Assembly (NCBI GenBank): GCA_905203995.1
Contig: CAJKXZ010000004.1
Location: 1-64,000, forward strand
Length of the DNA stretch: 64,000 nucleotides
From: an uncultured Methanomassiliicoccus sp.
GTDB lineage: Archaea; Thermoplasmatota; Thermoplasmata; Methanomassiliicoccales; Methanomassiliicoccaceae
Direction of reading: 5' to 3'
Below, one piece after another: positions 52,901 to 60,903 of this stretch. The notes under the pieces are model-generated. The model worked only from the letters and a program-made list of their open reading frames with translations, made no database searches and was not told where the DNA came from. Made by a program: the position numbers and the translations under genes. Each line of letters starts with the position of its first letter. Position 1 is the first letter of the stretch.

Positions 52901-54388
52901 TCATTCAAGATTGATGAGCTCTTTTTTAGGATATGTAACGGTGTACTTAACGGCTAACTCAACAGCTTCCCGCGGTTCGATCTGGCATTCCCAGCAGAGC
53001 TCACCCGTTTCTTGATTATATTCGGCCCCGGAAAGTTCGACGGCTTCTACGGTAATCGCCTTGGAAACGGCGACGGGGAGCTGATCTAATATTGTGATCT
53101 TGATGCTTGTCTGACGCGTATTTTTAATTTTAATCTGCCACGCTCTCTTGACTTTGTGATTAGCGCCCATCAGTGTGGAACTGGTGAAGTCTTTTCCTTT
53201 TATCCGGCTGACAATTACGCCGCGGTCTTTGCCTAAAGATACGTTCAGTACCTCATCGGCCCGGCGGGGATCAATCATCATCTCGCCTACGTAAGTATTG
53301 CCGACATAGATCGTCGCTGGTCCTTCTAATAGATCAAGAGCTTCCCAGCCGGCTATTTTAGCCAGTAAGAAAACGTCAGTATCTATCTTAGGTATGCAGA
53401 AATGCTGATAGGTGGCATTAAGCTCATAGCGGGCTAACTCCAGCCGTTCACCATCGCCCAGAGCTGGGAGGGAGACGGCCGTGGGCAGTACGAATTCCAA
53501 GGAATTACCGTTCTGTCGAGCTTCATAATTCCGGAAAGAATATTCTTCATCCAGTATTTCTTCACAACAGTCAAGCTGACATGCACTAATCCTTGCTGTC
53601 GGCTGTTCAATATCAAGATACCACGGCTGCAGTTCCGGCGGTGCTCCTTGCAACGAAGGCCGGCTTGAAGAGAGAATCATTGAGACCTCTTGCCAATCTT
53701 CACCCGTGTTTTGATAAACTTCTGCTTTAGAGATCAACAGTGCCGGATGCTCATTATCCTTTACGCGTAATTCATACAGGGGAGTCCAACCAGCCGCGTG
53801 CAGGAAGTACGAAAGCAGAACGTCGATTTCTGTCTCTTTCTCTGCTGATACCTCAACAGTAACTTCGATTGCTGAGGCTTGTGCAGTCTGTGTATAACGT
53901 CCCAGCTGAGACAAAAGGTACTCTCTCTGCGTCTCTAACTCCTTTTGTTTTTTCTGCAGGCTGAGTCTTTCTGAAGAAATTTCTTGCAGTCTTTGACGGT
54001 AGTACGCTTCCATCTGCTGTAAATCATCTAACTTAAGACCCTGATCGCTGCCTACTTGTCGATTCGCCTTTAAAAATTCACACTCGTCTTCTAAAATATC
54101 TTTTGTCGCCAGCAGCTGGGCTAGATTTTCTTCGCAGTCGGCCAGCTCTTCTTGTAATTTTGTGATAGCTGCACTCATTTCTGCTTCTGGGGAGTCAGAA
54201 TTGCGACTCGTAACCGACATTAGCTGCGCATCACCATTGATCTGAGTGGTGAGGCTGCTGAGAACAATTTCTGCGGGGAGGTTAGTAAAGATAATCTTAT
54301 TTTTTCCTGAATGGACATTGACCTTTAAGGTACGAGTGATCTCGGCTCCCTGCTGAAAAACTGTTACTTTGGTAATCTTAGAAATCAT
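52901..54388 (-). CDS. DUF4139/DUF4140 (MuiA-like) protein
   Basis: 495 residues. The N-terminal DUF4140-type domain (VTVFQQGAEITRTLKV) is followed by a coiled coil (about 70-165). A DUF4139 beta-rich domain (about 180-490) has the family's GWTPLYELR, LSSSRPSLQG and KNTRQTSIKITILDQLPV. The function of this widespread family is not established. No signal peptide is present, so it is cytoplasmic. Confidence 0.8.
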   Translation of the reverse strand: MISKITKVTVFQQGAEITRTLKVNVHSGKNKIIFTNLPAEIVLSSLTTQINGDAQLMSVTSRNSDSPEAEMSAAITKLQEELADCEENLAQLLATKDILEDECEFLKANRQVGSDQGLKLDDLQQMEAYYRQRLQEISSERLSLQKKQKELETQREYLLSQLGRYTQTAQASAIEVTVEVSAEKETEIDVLLSYFLHAAGWTPLYELRVKDNEHPALLISKAEVYQNTGEDWQEVSMILSSSRPSLQGAPPELQPWYLDIEQPTARISACQLDCCEEILDEEYSFRNYEARQNGNSLEFVLPTAVSLPALGDGERLELARYELNATYQHFCIPKIDTDVFLLAKIAGWEALDLLEGPATIYVGNTYVGEMMIDPRRADEVLNVSLGKDRGVIVSRIKGKDFTSSTLMGANHKVKRAWQIKIKNTRQTSIKITILDQLPVAVSKAITVEAVELSGAEYNQETGELCWECQIEPREAVELAVKYTVTYPKKELINLE

Positions 54389-54710
54389 CTAATTTTCACG
54401 CTCCTTCTTTGTGTAATCACTAACCGCTACCACTTAATTTTCAGGACCTATTTAACCATCAAGACATAATTCTCGGGGGAGATGTGATTAAGCAGGTTAT
54501 CTTTCATTAACCTCTTGATTAAATGTAATTCAGTAACAAATTGTGCTTAAACTTAAAACAATTAACTTCTAACTATTAGCAATCTCCTGACGTATTTTCT
54601 GTGTATTCTGCTGCTAAAGGATTTACGAACATGTTCGTGCTCAGCTTGATTATTGAAAATACGTTATCAGACTGGGCAAAGATGGATAAAGACTGCAAGG
54701 GAGTGATATC
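54389..54710. promoter_or_regulatory. Divergent promoter region with ACGAACATGTTCGT palindrome
   Basis: The 322-bp gap ahead of the methyltransferase gene contains a perfect 14-bp palindrome at 54625-54638 within TTACGAACATGTTCGTGC. A near-identical dyad precedes the MFS gene (56515-56532). It is a likely operator. No other gene is seen. Ribosome-binding site AAGGGAGTGAT precedes ATG 54711. Confidence 0.6.
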
Positions 54711-55739
54711 ATGAGTGATCTGACACCAAGGGAGAGATTCTTTAAAGCCATGCACCGGGAAGAGGTTGACCGGCCACCGGTTTGTGGCATGACAACTACG
54801 GCTACCGTAGAACTAATGGATCATGTCGGTGCGGCATGGCCTGATGCTCATACCGATGCCCGCAAAATGGCAAAAATTGCCTTAGGCGCATATGATTACC
54901 TGGGCTTGGAATCAGTAAGAGTTCCTTATTGTTTGACATATGAAGCGGAAGCCTTGGGCTGCACAATCGATCTGGGTAAAAAGAACAGCACGCCCATGGT
55001 TAAGAACAGTCCTTTCAAAGGCGATGTCGATCCTAACTTTGAATTGATGGGTCCGGAAGAGATGATGAAGCTAGCCAGGAATAAAGCCGTGGCTGATTCT
55101 GCGGAAATTATCATCAAAGAAAGAACTGTCGACTTACCGACTTTACTGGGGGTGACCGGACCGTTCACAATCGCTGGTCATCTAGCTGGAACAGAAGGAC
55201 TCATCCTCTGGACTTTAACCGATCCTGATATCGTGCGGAAGTATACTGACTTCACCAGTGACTATGTGAAAATGTGGTTGGAGTTTGTAGAGACACTGGG
55301 TATCGACAGCATCCAGATGAGTGAACCTACTGCTTCCTACGATATGATCTCGGAAGACATGTTTGATGAATTCGTCCTGCCTAATCTGCAAAAAGTCTAC
55401 AAGCCGCTGAAGCAGACGATGAAAGTGCTGCATATCTGCGGTGATACCGTCCCCATCTTACCGCATATGGCGGCCACCGGTGCCGATGCTCTAAGTATTG
55501 AAGAAAAGGCTGATCCTTACAAAGCCGTGCAGGCGGTGGGTGATAAAGTAGCTTTGGTCGGAAATGTCGGCGTAGTAAGAGATCTTCTCCAGGGTACACC
55601 GGAGACGGTTATCAAGTCAGCGCAGACGAGTATCGATGCTGGTTTCAATATCATTTCCGCCGGCTGCGGAATGTCAGCTTTGATCAAAAAGGAAAACATC
55701 TGGGCGATGGTCAACGCCACTAAAAACTACAAAGCCTGA
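54711..55739 (+). CDS. Methylcobamide:CoM methyltransferase-type protein (MtaA/MtbA, UroD fold)
   Basis: 342 residues, URO-D fold. In methylotrophic methanogens MtaA/MtbA move a methyl group from a methylated corrinoid protein to coenzyme M. The zinc site is visible: His241 and Cys243 in VLHICGD, and Cys319 in SAGCG. MSDLTPRERFFKAMHREEVD is a typical start. It is expected to act in the cytoplasm. The methyl donor, methanol or methylamines, cannot be read from sequence. The neighbours are an HTH_10 regulator and an MFS transporter. A terminator follows. Confidence 0.85.
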   Translation: MSDLTPRERFFKAMHREEVDRPPVCGMTTTATVELMDHVGAAWPDAHTDARKMAKIALGAYDYLGLESVRVPYCLTYEAEALGCTIDLGKKNSTPMVKNSPFKGDVDPNFELMGPEEMMKLARNKAVADSAEIIIKERTVDLPTLLGVTGPFTIAGHLAGTEGLILWTLTDPDIVRKYTDFTSDYVKMWLEFVETLGIDSIQMSEPTASYDMISEDMFDEFVLPNLQKVYKPLKQTMKVLHICGDTVPILPHMAATGADALSIEEKADPYKAVQAVGDKVALVGNVGVVRDLLQGTPETVIKSAQTSIDAGFNIISAGCGMSALIKKENIWAMVNATKNYKA

Positions 55740-55745
55740 AGAGAC

Positions 55746-55796
55746 GGCGCTCCGCGCACATAGTTTATGTGCCCTGGCCGCGCCTTTCTATTTTTT
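55746..55796 (+). terminator. Terminator between convergent methyltransferase and regulator genes
   Basis: GCACATA (55756-55762)/TATGTGC (55766-55772), inside GGCGC (55746-55750)/GCGCC (55780-55784), is followed by TTTCTATTTTTTC. It terminates the plus-strand gene; its 3' part overlaps the end of the regulator gene. Confidence 0.75.
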
Positions 55797-56387
55797 CTTA
55801 ACGGCACTCATGCCGAGATTGAGATAATTAAAGACGATCTTTCGTTCAGCTTCTCTAATCATCACGCTGAGGGTTGATTTGGCATAACCCAGTTTAGCTG
55901 CCAGTTCCTCAATGGTGATGCGGCGGGGAATGTCATAATAGCCTAACTTGTGAGCAGCCATTAGGGCGTCTTCCTGTTTTTCGGTTAAGATCGATTCTTT
56001 GCTCACTCTATTGGTAGAAATCATCTTCACTTTGTAACCTTCGTGACGCATCCGCTCCATCAACATATCGACATAAGTGCTATTTAAACTGAAAATACCC
56101 CATTCAATGATGTCATCAGTAAAGGGTATTGCCGACGTAAGAAAACAACCGGATTCGGCGAGAATGCTGGCCAGCATGCAGTTGTTGTTGGAGACCATTG
56201 CCAGATATTGCTTGGGTGAGATTTTCATAATCTCGCATTCGCCGTAGATGCTGGTAATCATGCCTTCCTGCAGTTTATCGCTATGCTTACCGTCAATGTC
56301 GGTGATGCGGATCATTGAATAACCGGCACCTTTCGCTAAAACTGAACACTGGGTAATTTCAATCCGGATATTCTCTTCATTAATCAC
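55788..56387 (-). CDS. HTH_10-family transcriptional regulator
   Basis: 199 residues. The C-terminal HTH_10 (Bat-like) domain is LTEKQEDALMAAHKLGYYDI, then RITIEELAAKLGYAKSTLSV. The N-terminal ~130 residues form a ligand- or partner-sensing domain without landmarks. Family members in methylotrophic methanogens often regulate methyltransferase genes. This gene ends in TAG, the only one of about fifty stop codons I read that does. It lies between the methyltransferase and the MFS gene, both preceded by the same dyad. Confidence 0.82.
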   Translation of the reverse strand: MINEENIRIEITQCSVLAKGAGYSMIRITDIDGKHSDKLQEGMITSIYGECEIMKISPKQYLAMVSNNNCMLASILAESGCFLTSAIPFTDDIIEWGIFSLNSTYVDMLMERMRHEGYKVKMISTNRVSKESILTEKQEDALMAAHKLGYYDIPRRITIEELAAKLGYAKSTLSVMIREAERKIVFNYLNLGMSAVKKK

Positions 56388-56514
56388 ATTGACTGGCAGG
56401 AGTCGATGGCAGGGATGACCATCTGCGACGCATCCGTTGATTTTTCTGTCAATCAGTAGCCGTGTATATTGGATGGTTTCACCAATTAAGTATAGAATTA
56501 GTACTATTATTGTT

Positions 56515-56532
56515 TTACGAAGATGTTCGTAA
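56515..56532. promoter_or_regulatory. TTACGAAGATGTTCGTAA dyad
   Basis: An 18-bp dyad with two central mismatches lies upstream of the MFS gene at 56608 and between it and the regulator. It shares TTACGAA-N4-TTCGT with the 54625 palindrome upstream of the methyltransferase. Confidence 0.6.
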
Positions 56533-56607
56533 TTTTAGTTATCCATTTGATGACGATATCATTCCTGCAGTTTTGATTCCTAAGTCTTTGCCCGATGGAG
56601 GAATTCA

Positions 56608-57894
56608 ATGTCCGTAAATCCCGAGTTAAAAGCAAAGATGCTGAAATATCGGTGGGCCATCTTTATCATCCTAGCGATAGCCTACTTTTTTGTCTATTTC
56701 CATCGTGTATCGACGACAGCAATGTCTCCTGATATTGAGGAGGCCTTTGGTATCGGAGCAGCAGCTGTCGGTCTCTTGGCCTCGGCATATTTCTACGCCT
56801 ATACAGCAATGCAGCTGCCGAGTGGAATCTTCACTGACAAATGGGGTCCGAAAAGATCAGCGACCGTTTTCATTATTATCACGGCCATCGGTTCGCTCAT
56901 CTGCGGCTTAGCTACCAGTTATGCCATGCTGATTGCTGGTAGGGTTATCATTGGTGTTGGTGTAGCCGTTATTTACATCCCCATCATGAGAGTACTAGCC
57001 GTCTGGTTCAGGAAAGACGAGTTTGCTTCCTTGAGCGGAATTCTGCTGATGGTTGGTAATGTCGGAGCGATTGCCGCAGCGACGCCGTTAGTCTTGATGA
57101 CGGAAGCGCTCGGCTGGCAGAACGTCTTCATTCTCTTGGCAGTTATTACCTTCATCATCGGTCTGATGTGCTGGATTATTGTCAAGGACCACCCCAAGGA
57201 CAAGGGCTACCCCAGCATTGAAGAAATCGAGTCTGAAGAAACAGGCAAGCCCATTGAGGAGTCCACTTCGGAAAAGATGTCTATGGTGGAATCACTGAAG
57301 ATTACCTTCGGCAGTGGCAGAAAGTTCTGGACCCTGGCCATCTGGTTCTTCTTCATGTACGGTTCAATCATGGTTTACCAGGGTCTGCAGGCCGGTGCCT
57401 ACTACACCAATGTTTATGACTGGAACAAAGACACCTGGGGCATTCTGCTGACCTTAGTGGGTGTGGGTATGATTATCGGCTGCCCGCTTGCCGGTGTAAT
57501 CTCTGATAAAGTCCTCCACTCACGGAAAAAAGTATTGGTTCTGGGTACGCTCATCTACACCATCATCTGGGCCGTAATCTGGTTAATGTCCGGTAAGCTG
57601 GATTCGCTGGTAGCGCAGGGTATCATCAACTTCTGCTTTGGGTTCTTTGGTGGTTTCTTCGTCGTCTCTTACGCACAGGTCAAAGAACTTTACCCGGTTT
57701 CGATCGTCGGCGTTTCCACGGCTGCCTTAAATCTCTTCCCCTTCCTGGGCGGAGCAATTCTCCAGAGCATCTCTGGTTACATTGTCGCTGATAAAACGCC
57801 AGAACAGTTCCAAACCTTGTGGATGATTATGTTCATCTGTATGGTTATTGCCACTATCTGTGCGTTCTTATCATCGGAAAAACAGAAAAGCTAA
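56608..57894 (+). CDS. MFS transporter
   Basis: 428 residues with twelve helices. Helix 1 is WAIFIILAIAYFFVYFHRVS; DKWGPKRS is the loop 2-3 motif; GRVIIGVGVAVIYIPIMR is in helix 4. No lysine or histidine motif fixes the substrate. GATGGAGGAATTCA precedes the ATG. Its promoter shares the dyad with the methyltransferase gene, so it may take up a methylated substrate or related compound. That is inference. Confidence 0.8.
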   Translation: MSVNPELKAKMLKYRWAIFIILAIAYFFVYFHRVSTTAMSPDIEEAFGIGAAAVGLLASAYFYAYTAMQLPSGIFTDKWGPKRSATVFIIITAIGSLICGLATSYAMLIAGRVIIGVGVAVIYIPIMRVLAVWFRKDEFASLSGILLMVGNVGAIAAATPLVLMTEALGWQNVFILLAVITFIIGLMCWIIVKDHPKDKGYPSIEEIESEETGKPIEESTSEKMSMVESLKITFGSGRKFWTLAIWFFFMYGSIMVYQGLQAGAYYTNVYDWNKDTWGILLTLVGVGMIIGCPLAGVISDKVLHSRKKVLVLGTLIYTIIWAVIWLMSGKLDSLVAQGIINFCFGFFGGFFVVSYAQVKELYPVSIVGVSTAALNLFPFLGGAILQSISGYIVADKTPEQFQTLWMIMFICMVIATICAFLSSEKQKS

Positions 57895-57922
57895 ACTCAA
57901 TCTCCTCCAAACTCGTTTGAGG

Positions 57923-57956
57923 GATGCAGGACTTAGTTCCTGCATCTTTATTTTTT
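57923..57956 (+). terminator. Terminator of the MFS gene
   Basis: GATGCAGGA (57923-57931) and TCCTGCATC (57938-57946) form a perfect 9-bp stem with a 6-nt loop, followed by TTTATTTTTT. Confidence 0.85.
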
Positions 57957-58311
57957 AGGCATAACCTTCGAGATGTGTGTTGTTTAGCGATTCTTTGTAG
58001 CGGCTACCCCAGAGTTCCATAGAAGTCAAGACGTTTTTTAAGCTGTAACCTAAGTCGGTCAGCTGATACTCTACCCGCGGCGGTACTTCGGCGTAGACGG
58101 TACGAATCAACAAATGATCTTCTTCCATTTCTCTTAAATTAGAAGTTAAAACTTTTTGAGTGATGCCGCCTACTGATTTTCGCAACTCGCCAAATCTTTG
58201 GGGACCGTTCATCAAATCTCGTAAAATAAGAACTTTCCAACGGTTGCTGATTAAGGAAAGAGTTACTTCTACCGGACAGGGCGGCAGTTCTTTGGAAGAA
58301 TCGCGGTTCAT
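57955..58311 (-). CDS. HxlR-family transcriptional regulator
   Basis: 118 residues. Winged-HTH of the HxlR (DUF24) type: LISNRWKVLILRDLMNGPQRF, then LRKSVGGITQKVLTSNLREME and YQLTDLGYSL. Members regulate metabolic or redox genes. GGTGG precedes the ATG, and a TATA-like ATTATATACTG lies upstream on the minus strand (about 58350). Its target is unknown; the diverging intergenic region is a candidate. Confidence 0.87.
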   Translation of the reverse strand: MNRDSSKELPPCPVEVTLSLISNRWKVLILRDLMNGPQRFGELRKSVGGITQKVLTSNLREMEEDHLLIRTVYAEVPPRVEYQLTDLGYSLKNVLTSMELWGSRYKESLNNTHLEGYA

Positions 58312-58739
58312 TTTTCCACCTTCAATAGTATCTAAATGAATGTTACCGACAGTATATAATGCTTAATCCCTGTTGATACTACTAAAATTCATAATCTTAT
58401 GCAGAAGCGCAGGAGGTGATCGTCAGCGGATGAGCACCAGCGCCTTTAGCCAAGCGTATCTTTTTGAGATTACTAGTGGAAAGCGATATATTGCACTTCA
58501 GTCATGAACAACTATGAGTTGTGACAACGACCCGTCAACTTGCGTTTGTTCTAGTGAATGTCCGCGGCATGGCAAATGCTGCGAATGTGTAACCTTTCAC
58601 CGTGATGTGAAAAAGAACCTGCCGGCTTGTCTCCGCGGTCTGCAGGCCAACGCTCCGATCAATATCTGCTGAAGCAGCAGTTTTGTCAGCTACACGTTTA
58701 GAAAAAGTCATTAACTCGTAGTCTTTAGCTGGTATTATC
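58312..58739. other. 428-bp intergenic stretch with a possible small gene and dyads
   Basis: It contains the HxlR promoter, a very strong ribosome-binding site with a 25-codon ORF (58430-58507), and a perfect ACAACT-ATG-AGTTGT dyad (58508-58522) overlapping GTTGTGACAAC. The remainder to 58739 shows nothing convincing. Confidence 0.45.
58430..58507 (+). CDS. Possible 25-residue small protein or leader peptide
   Basis: AGGAGGTGATC (58411-58421) is a full match to the complement of the archaeal 16S rRNA 3' end, and ATG follows after eight bases. The ORF encodes MSTSAFSQAYLFEITSGKRY and five further residues, then TGA. The dyad at 58508 begins right after the stop. There is no homology evidence; coding is only suggested by the ribosome-binding site. 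Confidence 0.3.
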   Translation: MSTSAFSQAYLFEITSGKRYIALQS

Positions 58740-59411
58740 ATGACCATGGTAGCCTTCATTACTAAAAAATGCGCAGTCTGCGGTAACGAGAATGAAGATG
58801 TTCAGGAAGTAATCGACGCTCTGCCTTTAGGTCCCATGGATCTTGATACCCGTCCCCCTGAAACTTTGCGCTCTGCTTTGCCTTATCAAATCCAGCAGTG
58901 CTCTTTTTGCGGGTATTGCAACAGTGATCTGGAAGAAGCAGTTATCAGCGACCAGAATCTGCTGCAGTCTAAAGAGTATCTGGACATTATTAATGATGAG
59001 ACGCTTCCTGAACCTGTCAGACGCTTCCTTGCTTCAGCTCATCTGCTGCATAAGACCGGCAATCTTCACCGCTCAGCCATGGAATCTTTGCACGCGGCCT
59101 GGGTCTTTGACGATCTCAACGATCCCATCAGCGCCATGGGTGCCCGTTTAGGCGTAGTGATTTCGCTGCGTACTGAGTTAGGCGAACGGTATGATGAGAA
59201 TTTGGCAACTATTCTTCTCGATGTCCTCCGCCGGGCTGAGCAGTATGAACTTTGTCTGATGATCGCTCAGTCCATTAAAGACATGGAGATCACCGATGAT
59301 TTTGTTAAATCGATTGTCGATTATCAGATTTATCTTGCTGAAAACAAAGACAATTCCTGCAAAACTGTCGCTGACGTGGAAAAATGGGAAACTGAGAAAG
59401 ATAAACTTTAA
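58740..59411 (+). CDS. DUF2225-like zinc-containing protein
   Basis: 223 residues. Two CxxC pairs are seen (CAVCGNEN and CSFCGYCN), then a mostly helical TPR-like region (about 85-220: AHLLHKTGNLHRSAMESLHAAW). This layout resembles DUF2225 proteins, whose function is unknown. ATG 58746 is an equally good start. Confidence 0.6.
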   Translation: MTMVAFITKKCAVCGNENEDVQEVIDALPLGPMDLDTRPPETLRSALPYQIQQCSFCGYCNSDLEEAVISDQNLLQSKEYLDIINDETLPEPVRRFLASAHLLHKTGNLHRSAMESLHAAWVFDDLNDPISAMGARLGVVISLRTELGERYDENLATILLDVLRRAEQYELCLMIAQSIKDMEITDDFVKSIVDYQIYLAENKDNSCKTVADVEKWETEKDKL

Positions 59412-59490
59412 TAATTTGACATTTTAACTCATCAGGTAACTGTGTTAAGTTAATTAGATGAAGTAGAGGCGAGTATTAACGAAAAAAATA

Positions 59491-60225
59491 TTGTTTCCTT
59501 GTGAATTAGCATTAATCTCTGGATTAGTTTGTGCGGCGATTGCCGTCTGTCTTCTTTTGAAAAGCGGGCTGGGCGTGTCAGTGATTTCTTCGGTATCATT
59601 GTCACTTTACTATTCAGCACCAGCATTATCATTTGGTACGTGGAATATTATCTTTCAGGTAGCAGTGCTGCTGTTGTTAATTGCCATCCTGAAAGAGGTT
59701 AAGACATATTATGCCGTTTCTTTAGGAGTAGGCATTGTTTTCGGAGTGCTTTTAGACCTCTTTAAGCCGCTGATCTTTTCCTTACCTGACGCTACCTGGC
59801 TGGTCCCCGTATATTTGGTCTCTTCCTTGCTGATCATTTCCGTGGGCATTACCTTCTTTATGAAGTGTCAGCTCCCACTGATGCCCTGCGATATCTTCGT
59901 CAGGAACATCGTAGTGGAACGCCATCTGCCGCTGGGCAGGACCAAGACTATTTTTGACATATCCTGTCTGGTCTTTTCGATTGCCATCTCGCTGATCTTT
60001 ACGGGAGCAATCAGAGATATCGGCATCGGGACGGTCATCAGTGCCATTCTTACGGGTACACTGGTCACGCTAGTATCCAAACAGATCTCCAAAGTCTTCC
60101 GCTTTGAACCGGTACTGGGCATTACCAAGCGCAGTCTTGACGGTTCGCTGGATGCCACTAAAACGCCGGAAGTAAATAAGCAGGAAATTGCCAAAGTCTT
60201 AAATGTAAAAGATCGCGGAGAATGA
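59491..60225 (+). CDS. YczE/YitT-like membrane protein (DUF6198-like)
   Basis: 244 residues with about six helices. The pattern LKSGLGVSVISSVSLSLYY, then FGTWNIIFQ, and MPCDIFVRNI matches this family. A charged C-terminal tail of about 40 residues follows. TTG 59491 is the likely start; no clear ribosome-binding site is seen. Its role is unknown. Confidence 0.6.
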   Translation: MFPCELALISGLVCAAIAVCLLLKSGLGVSVISSVSLSLYYSAPALSFGTWNIIFQVAVLLLLIAILKEVKTYYAVSLGVGIVFGVLLDLFKPLIFSLPDATWLVPVYLVSSLLIISVGITFFMKCQLPLMPCDIFVRNIVVERHLPLGRTKTIFDISCLVFSIAISLIFTGAIRDIGIGTVISAILTGTLVTLVSKQISKVFRFEPVLGITKRSLDGSLDATKTPEVNKQEIAKVLNVKDRGE

Positions 60226-60256
60226 ACAACCTTTCTCCGTCTTCGATTTTTTTTAT
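60216..60256 (+). terminator. Terminator of the YczE-like gene
   Basis: CGGAGAA (60216-60222) and TTCTCCG (60233-60239), with a 10-nt loop, are followed by TCTTCGATTTTTTTT. The first arm covers the stop region. Confidence 0.7.
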
Positions 60257-60358
60257 CACAATCTCTGTTTTTGTAAATATGCGCAGATGTGATTTTGATA
60301 TTATTTAAAGAAAAATAATAACTGATGCTGCTCCTGATCAGGAGCGCATAGTTTAAGC

Positions 60359-60802
60359 TTACTGTTTATCGGGATGATTTCTGATAACTAATACTGGGCA
60401 TTCAGCGAATCGCACCACCTTCTCGGCAACGCTGCCCAAGAGTAGCTTGGAAATGCCAGTGCGGCCGATAGTACCCATAACAATCAAGTCATAATTCTTA
60501 GAAGCTTCGACAATATCATTGGCGGGGGAACCCATTTTGGAAATGGCTTTTACTTCTAAACCCATTTCTTTACCTTTTTCCATTACGTAATTAATGGCTT
60601 CGTCACTGCTTTTTTGCATATAGGCATTGATATCCGGAAGTCCATAACCCTGGGAACTGCTGGTCACACTGCCCATATCCATCACATTGATAGCGGTGAC
60701 TTCAGCACCAAAAGTTTTAGCCAGTTCGAGACCGTGATGAACTGCCTTTTTGGTGTAATCACTGCCGTCGGTGGCAATCAAAATCTTCTTATAAAGAGCC
60801 AT
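60359..60802 (-). CDS. Universal stress protein (UspA family)
   Basis: 147 residues. ILIATDGSDYTKKAVHHGLEL opens the fold (first 20 residues of the motif region). The ATP-binding motif GTIGRTGISKLLLGS has the G-2x-G-9x-GS form, so it should bind ATP. The cytoplasmic role in stress is not defined. A TATA-like ATAAATATAG lies upstream on the minus strand. Confidence 0.9.
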   Translation of the reverse strand: MALYKKILIATDGSDYTKKAVHHGLELAKTFGAEVTAINVMDMGSVTSSSQGYGLPDINAYMQKSSDEAINYVMEKGKEMGLEVKAISKMGSPANDIVEASKNYDLIVMGTIGRTGISKLLLGSVAEKVVRFAECPVLVIRNHPDKQ

Positions 60803-60903
60803 AAAATGATAATTATCAACTGCTATATTTATCTAATGCGCAAGAATCTTAAGAAGAGGGAAAGCATTAATGTATTGTTTCTGAAATGCGTATACTGATA
60901 TCT

